DNA of 64,000 bases from Desmodus rotundus (lineage: Eukaryota > Chordata > Mammalia > Chiroptera > Phyllostomidae), in the NCBI RefSeq assembly GCF_022682495.2, contig NC_071389.1, forward strand, positions 105,503,951-105,567,950, read 5' to 3'. How positions within the stretch are numbered: position 1 is the first letter of the stretch; the number at the start of each line of letters is the position of its first letter. A model generated the notes under the pieces. It was not told the origin of the DNA and did not search any database. It saw only the letters and a program-made list of their open reading frames with translations. Of this stretch, positions 60,122 through 64,000 are shown in pieces. Both the position numbers and the translations under genes were made by a program.

Positions 60122-60308
60122 TTAAAAGGACATGTCCTTTGACCCAGCAATTGCACTCCCCATAAATAAGACCTGAATCCATGCAAAATTTATCAACAAG
60201 GATAATCCCTGTAGGGCAATTAATAACAAAACATCACAAAGCACCTCAACACCTAAAGATTGGTGAGACAATGGTAATCCACACAATGTTGTCAAAAACT
60301 GTGATGGA

Positions 60309-62222
60309 GGACTTTCAGACACATGGAGGCGTAGGTGGATATACTGCTCCTCCTTGCACAACCAAAAGAAGGACAACAAATTTAAAAACAAAAACCAACC
60401 AGAACTGACAGAAAATTGAACTGTATGGAAGTCCGACAACCAAAGAGTCAAAGAAGAAACATTCATCCAGACCAGTAAGAGGGGTGGAGATGGGCAGCTG
60501 GGCAGAGAGGACTAACTGCAAGGCAATGGCTGGAGGACTGGGGCAGGCAAGGCAGCAGCTGGCGGAGCAGGCGGTCCCACATATGTATGCAGATAAACTG
60601 GGAGGAACAACTGGGGAGCAAGACAGACCGTGTAACCTAGAGTTCCAATGAGGGGAAATAAAGCTACAAAACCTCTGACTGAAAATACCTGTGGAGGTTG
60701 AGGCAGCGGGAGAAACTCCCAGCCTCACAGGAGAGTTTGTTGGAGAGACTCACAGGGTCCCAGAACATACACAAAACCACCCACCCAGGAATCAGCACTG
60801 AAGGGCCCAATTTGCTTGTGGGCAGAGTAGGAAGTGACTGAAAGTCAGCAGAGACCAGAAAAAGCAGCATTGTTCCCTCTCAGACCCCTCCCCTACATAC
60901 AGTGCCACAAAGCAGCAACCTGGGTTGCTCTGCCCTGGCTAATACCTAAGGCTCTACCCTTTATTATGTAACAGGTGCACCGAAGCAAAAAAATGGCCCA
61001 AATGAAAGAACAGATCAAAGCTCCAGAAAAAATACAACAAAGTGACAAACAGACAGCCAACCTATCAGATGCACAGTTTGAAACACTGGTAATCAGGATG
61101 CTCACAGAAATGGTTGAGTGTGGTCGCAAATTAGAGGGAAAAGTGAAGGCTATGAAAAGTGAGATAAATATAATGTACAGGGAACCAACAGTGATAGGAA
61201 GGAAACCAGGACTCAAATCAACGGTTTCGACCAGAAGGAAGAAACAAACATTCAACCAGAACAGAATGAAGAAAGAAGAATTCAAAAAAATGAAGAAAGG
61301 CTTAGAAACCTCCAGGACAACTTTAAATGTTCCAACATCCAAATCATAGGGGTGCCAGAAAGAGAAGAGGAAGAGCAAGAAATTGAAAACTTATTTGAAA
61401 ATATAATGAAGGAGAATTTCCCCAATCTGACAAAGGAAATGAACTTCCAGGAAGTCCAGGAAGCTCACAATCCCAAACAAGTTGGACCCAAGGAAGTACA
61501 CACCAACACTCATCCTAATTACATTACCTAAGATTAAAGATGAGGAGGGAATCTTAAAAGCAGCAAGAGAAAAGGAGACAGTTACCTACAAAGGAGTGTG
61601 CAAAAGACTATTAGCTGATTTCTCAAAAGAACCTTACAGGCAAGAAGGGGCTGGAAAGAATTATTCAAAGTCATGAAAGGCAAGCACCTTCATCCAAAAT
61701 CACTCTACCCAGCAAAGCTATCATTTAGAATGGAAGGGCAGATAAAGTGCTTCCTAGCTAAAGTCAAGTTAAAGGAGTTTATCATCACCCAGCCCTTATT
61801 ATATGAAATGTTAAAGGGACTTATCTAAGAAAAAGAAGATAAAAAATATGAACAGTAAAATGACAACAAACTCACAACTATGAATGACCGAAACTAAAAA
61901 AACAAAAAAGAACTAAATAAACAACTGGAACAGGAACAGAACCAGAGAAATCCAGATCACATGGAGGGTTATCAGTGGAAAGGGGAAGAGTGGAGAATGG
62001 GGAAAAAGATACAGGGAATAAGAAGCATAAATGGTAGGTACAAAACAGACAGGGGGACGTTAAGAAAGTATGGAAAATGGAGAAGCCAAAGAACATGTAT
62101 GACCCATGGACATGAACTAAGGGGGTCGGATGCAGGTGGGAGGGGGTGTGCAGCGTGGAAAGGAATAAAGGGGGGGAACTGGGGCAAATGTAATAGCATA
62201 ATCAATAAAATATATTAAAAAA
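60309..62222 (+). mobile_element. HAL1 (ORF1-only L1 derivative), copy 3
   Basis: Same layout as copies 1 and 2: leader, ORF1 region (about 60975-61828), then a G-rich ~390-base 3' part, aataaa at 62204-62209 and an A-rich tail. Flanks aaaactgtgatgga before (about 60295-60308) and aaactgatgga after (about 62227-62238) look like a slightly diverged target-site duplication. No ORF2. Confidence 0.85.
60975..61828 (+). pseudogene. HAL1 ORF1 pseudogene, copy 3
   Basis: The ATG equivalent to the copy-2 start lies at about 61001 ('MKEQIKAPEKIQQSDKQT'). The frame shifts after 'KAMKSEI' near 61168. A second deletion near 61470 moves the frame again, leaving a piece at 61482-61676 that holds 'ITLPKIKDEEGILKAARE'. 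A third break follows 'SADFSKE'-equivalent text. The C-terminus is recognisable to the stop at about 61826-61828. Not translatable as one protein. Confidence 0.8.
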
Positions 62223-62440
62223 ATTTTAAACTGATGGAAAAAAGGTTCCCTAAACATTAAGTAAAACCAGATCATACAAAATAGGCACAGTAGAATCCCA
62301 CTTTTATTTCTTACCATCCATATGTATAAAATATGAAAATGTTTGCAGTAGTTATTACTACTAAGTGTGAAGATGGATGGTCTAAAATCTTGGTGTTTCT
62401 TTGTATTTTCACTTCTTCCTTACAATAAACATGTATTACT

Positions 62441-62639
62441 TTTGTAATAAAAAAAGGGGGATGGAGATTTGGTAGTAACTTAGACAAATAAATGATAAAA
62501 TACTGAATCCCTGGCAAAGCATTCTACCCCAAGACTGCCACCCTTAAACCTTAGTAACTACTGCTATCAAGTCACTACAGCAGGGATGCTGCCGGGCATC
62601 CTAACTTTAAATGAAGCTTGAGGGAAAACCTGTATTGGC
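62441..62639. other. Unassigned sequence
   Basis: Short stretch with no recognisable element. Confidence 0.3.
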
Positions 62640-62815
62640 AAGTTCAGCACTTTCATCTGCTGTAGTAACCATGCTTTGCAATCCCAGCTCTACAACTTTT
62701 TGTGTTAAATGTGATAAAATTATCTTGCTCATAGGAATGTCAAGGTTTAAATGAATGAATGTTTCATAAATAACACTTGACACATAGCAAGGTTTGTAAG
62801 CAATGGTTATTATTT
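62640..62815 (+). repeat. MIR
   Basis: 'caatcccagctctacaactt', 'ctcataggaatgtcaaggtt', 'taaatgaatgaatg' and 'cttgacacatagcaaggttt' follow the MIR order. Confidence 0.65.
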
Positions 62816-63156
62816 TCTCCCAAATAATATTCTGCCCCCACTTTGGTTACAGAAATGAACACTTGGGGAAAAAGATGATATTTATGATAATGTAAACTCT
62901 TTGCCCATCAATGCAAAAATAGATTACTTTTCCTGTTACAAGTCATTTATTAATCACTACCATTACTTAAATTTCTAGTACCAAGGTTTCCTGCCACCCT
63001 CTATATGAACAGAAAAAGGAGACCAACTCTATGGGAGAATTTTACATTCTACTCTACCCCAGAACCATTAGCAAAAACAGTCACACACTTATATATTATA
63101 TACAGTGACTTAAGTTTGTATAAACTATAGGGAACCTATCCGCGTGGATTGGCAAA
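62816..63156. other. Unassigned flank of the right-edge retrovirus
   Basis: AT-rich. No gene recognised. Confidence 0.35.
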
Positions 63157-63708
63157 TGTAGCCCAGCCGTATTGGAAAGCCCATAGGCACGTGGCAGCAC
63201 ACAGGACGCCAAACCCACAGATCAGCTCTCCCGTGGGAAACCAGGCCTGCATTGTACCTAGGCTGCTTTGAGACTTGCTCTTGCTAAAACTCCCTCACCC
63301 TGAGTTGAAGCAGCAAATGCTTACTGCGCATCTTGAAAGTAACTTCCTGAAGTCTGTGCTAATTCTCCCAAGGCCTGAAGTGTAACCAGACCAATTACTC
63401 TTATCGTTTCCTTGCCTTTGCAACATTTTTTCCTTGTTAGTCTGTAGGAAGTAACCAGTAACATCCTTTCCTTTATTATCTGTAAAAAGTAATTACCTAA
63501 AGCAAACCCGAGCATAATGAATGAGAACCTTCTTTGATGTATGTCATTAGAAAGCCAATAAAAGCCTGTCCAGGCAAGGGTTGAGGCACTCTCTCCTTGA
63601 GAGAGTGGCCGTGCCATCCCTTTTTCTCCACAGGACTTCAGTAGCCTGTGTGAATTTGTCTCGTCTCATCCACAACACCTCGGACACTGCTGGCCGGAGT
63701 CCGCATCA
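63157..63708 (+). mobile_element. 5' LTR of an endogenous retrovirus
   Basis: About 550 bp. The likely start is 'tgtagcccagccgtattgg' (63157); the end is '...gagtccgcatca' (63708), two bases before a primer binding site. An aataaaag element at 63557-63564 can serve as a TATA-like box, and the R/U5-like part runs from about 63590 to 63708 ('gaatttgtctcgtctcatcc'). The start is less certain than the end. The combination with the primer binding site identifies a retroviral LTR rather than another repeat. Confidence 0.72.
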
Positions 63709-63710
63709 TC

Positions 63711-63730
63711 TGGTGCCTGGAACAGGGACC
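63711..63730 (+). other. Retroviral primer binding site, lysine-tRNA type
   Basis: 'tggtgcctggaacagggacc' matches the complement of the tRNA-Lys(UUU) 3' end, with two C-to-T changes and one extra G. It sits two bases after the LTR. Lysine priming is usual for class II (beta-like) ERVs and lentiviruses. Class is inferred from this alone. Confidence 0.68.
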
Positions 63731-64000
63731 CAGAGCTGCGAACTGTTGTTGTGAATAACACACTAACTTGGTTGGAGTGTGTGCATCAGTTCAGATAAGG
63801 GCAGAGCACACCGAGTGCTTCTCAGTAAGGTGGTAGGGTGTGTTGGATTTCAGAGGAAAAAGGATTTCTTCCAAGGTTGCCCTTTCTTGCGACCGCTTTG
63901 CAACTGTACCTTCTTGAGTAAACAGGAGCCTTGCTCCCTCTCCCAAGTATTTGTCACAATCTCTCGGGCATGGGTAGAGCAATTAAGAGCCGCAAGGGCA
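63731..64000 (+). mobile_element. ERV leader, truncated by the window edge
   Basis: Untranslated leader after the primer binding site, with no long frame. An ATG at 63970 in 'gggcatgggtagagc' opens a Met-Gly frame that stays open for the 10 codons left in the window. Its position, about 240 bases past the primer binding site, would suit a gag start. Too short to test. Confidence 0.5.

Larger units (their letters stand above)
59387..62440 (+). mobile_element. Old L1/HAL1-like 3' region, split by a SINE and HAL1 copy 3
   Basis: Pieces at about 59540-59890 ('ccaatctcactagtaatcat'), 60131-60300 ('tgacccagcaattgcactcc', 'caattaataacaaaacatca') and 62226-62440 ('gaatcccacttttatttctt', 'ttacttttgtaataaaaaa') read as one ancient plus-strand LINE-1-related 3' end. 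Strongly decayed. Confidence 0.6.

Noticed and set aside
1..64000. A new multi-gene biological system
   Set aside because: No cluster of host coding genes is recognisable. The structure is explained by layered mobile elements, one tRNA gene and unassigned intergenic sequence.

Overview
This is mammalian nuclear DNA, almost certainly from a bat. The best clue is at least eight tRNA-derived SINEs with the 'CCCTGGCCAGTGTGGCTCAG' head, internal B-box and (TC)n tail typical of the bat Ves family. Supporting clues are a bat-style long L1, three ORF1-only L1 derivatives (HAL1 type) and several mariner copies. Bacterial-style gene organisation, operons and CRISPR arrays are absent. I could not recognise a single host protein-coding exon, so the window reads as intergenic or deep intronic sequence. 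The only functional gene I can support with confidence is a tRNA-Asn(GTT) at 47932-48005.

Layout. 0-12 kb: unassigned sequence with SINEs and an L1M remnant, a HAL1 copy (5701-7609), an MLT1-type LTR, a decayed ERV-L pol region on the minus strand (about 8950-11385) and an L1M 3' end. 12-16 kb: an old L1 ORF2 fragment cut by an MIR-like insertion and by an L1MA-type insertion. 16.4-23.9 kb: one full-length minus-strand L1 of about 7.5 kb with target-site duplications and broken ORFs. 25.4-27.3 kb: a second HAL1 copy with a perfect 15-bp target-site duplication and an uninterrupted 276-residue ORF1. 27-40 kb: mostly unassigned sequence with a TC/AC microsatellite, an MLT1 LTR, an L1M 3' end, an internally deleted mariner, a SINE and a Tigger-like MITE. 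40.5-41 kb: a solo gammaretrovirus-type LTR. 45-48 kb: an MLT1 LTR, an L1M 3' end and a short CpG-rich block leading into the tRNA gene. 50.2-50.9 kb: a possible second gammaretroviral LTR. 54.5-58.3 kb: an ancient L2 broken by three mariners, two of which abut on one shared TA. 58.3-59.4 kb: a Tigger nested in a Tigger. 60.3-62.2 kb: the third HAL1 copy. 63.16-64.0 kb: an LTR followed by a lysine-tRNA-type primer binding site and leader of an endogenous retrovirus that runs off the right edge.

How the parts relate. The story is about layers of mobile elements, not a pathway. HAL1 copies and SINEs carry no reverse transcriptase of their own and would depend on L1 ORF2 in trans. The deleted mariners would depend on a full-length transposase elsewhere. 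Families were assigned by eye from recognisable termini and motifs, so subfamily names are deliberately general. No new gene system was found. The most interesting items are the intact HAL1 ORF1, the pair of mariners sharing one deletion junction, the two mariners on one TA, and the retrovirus at the right edge.
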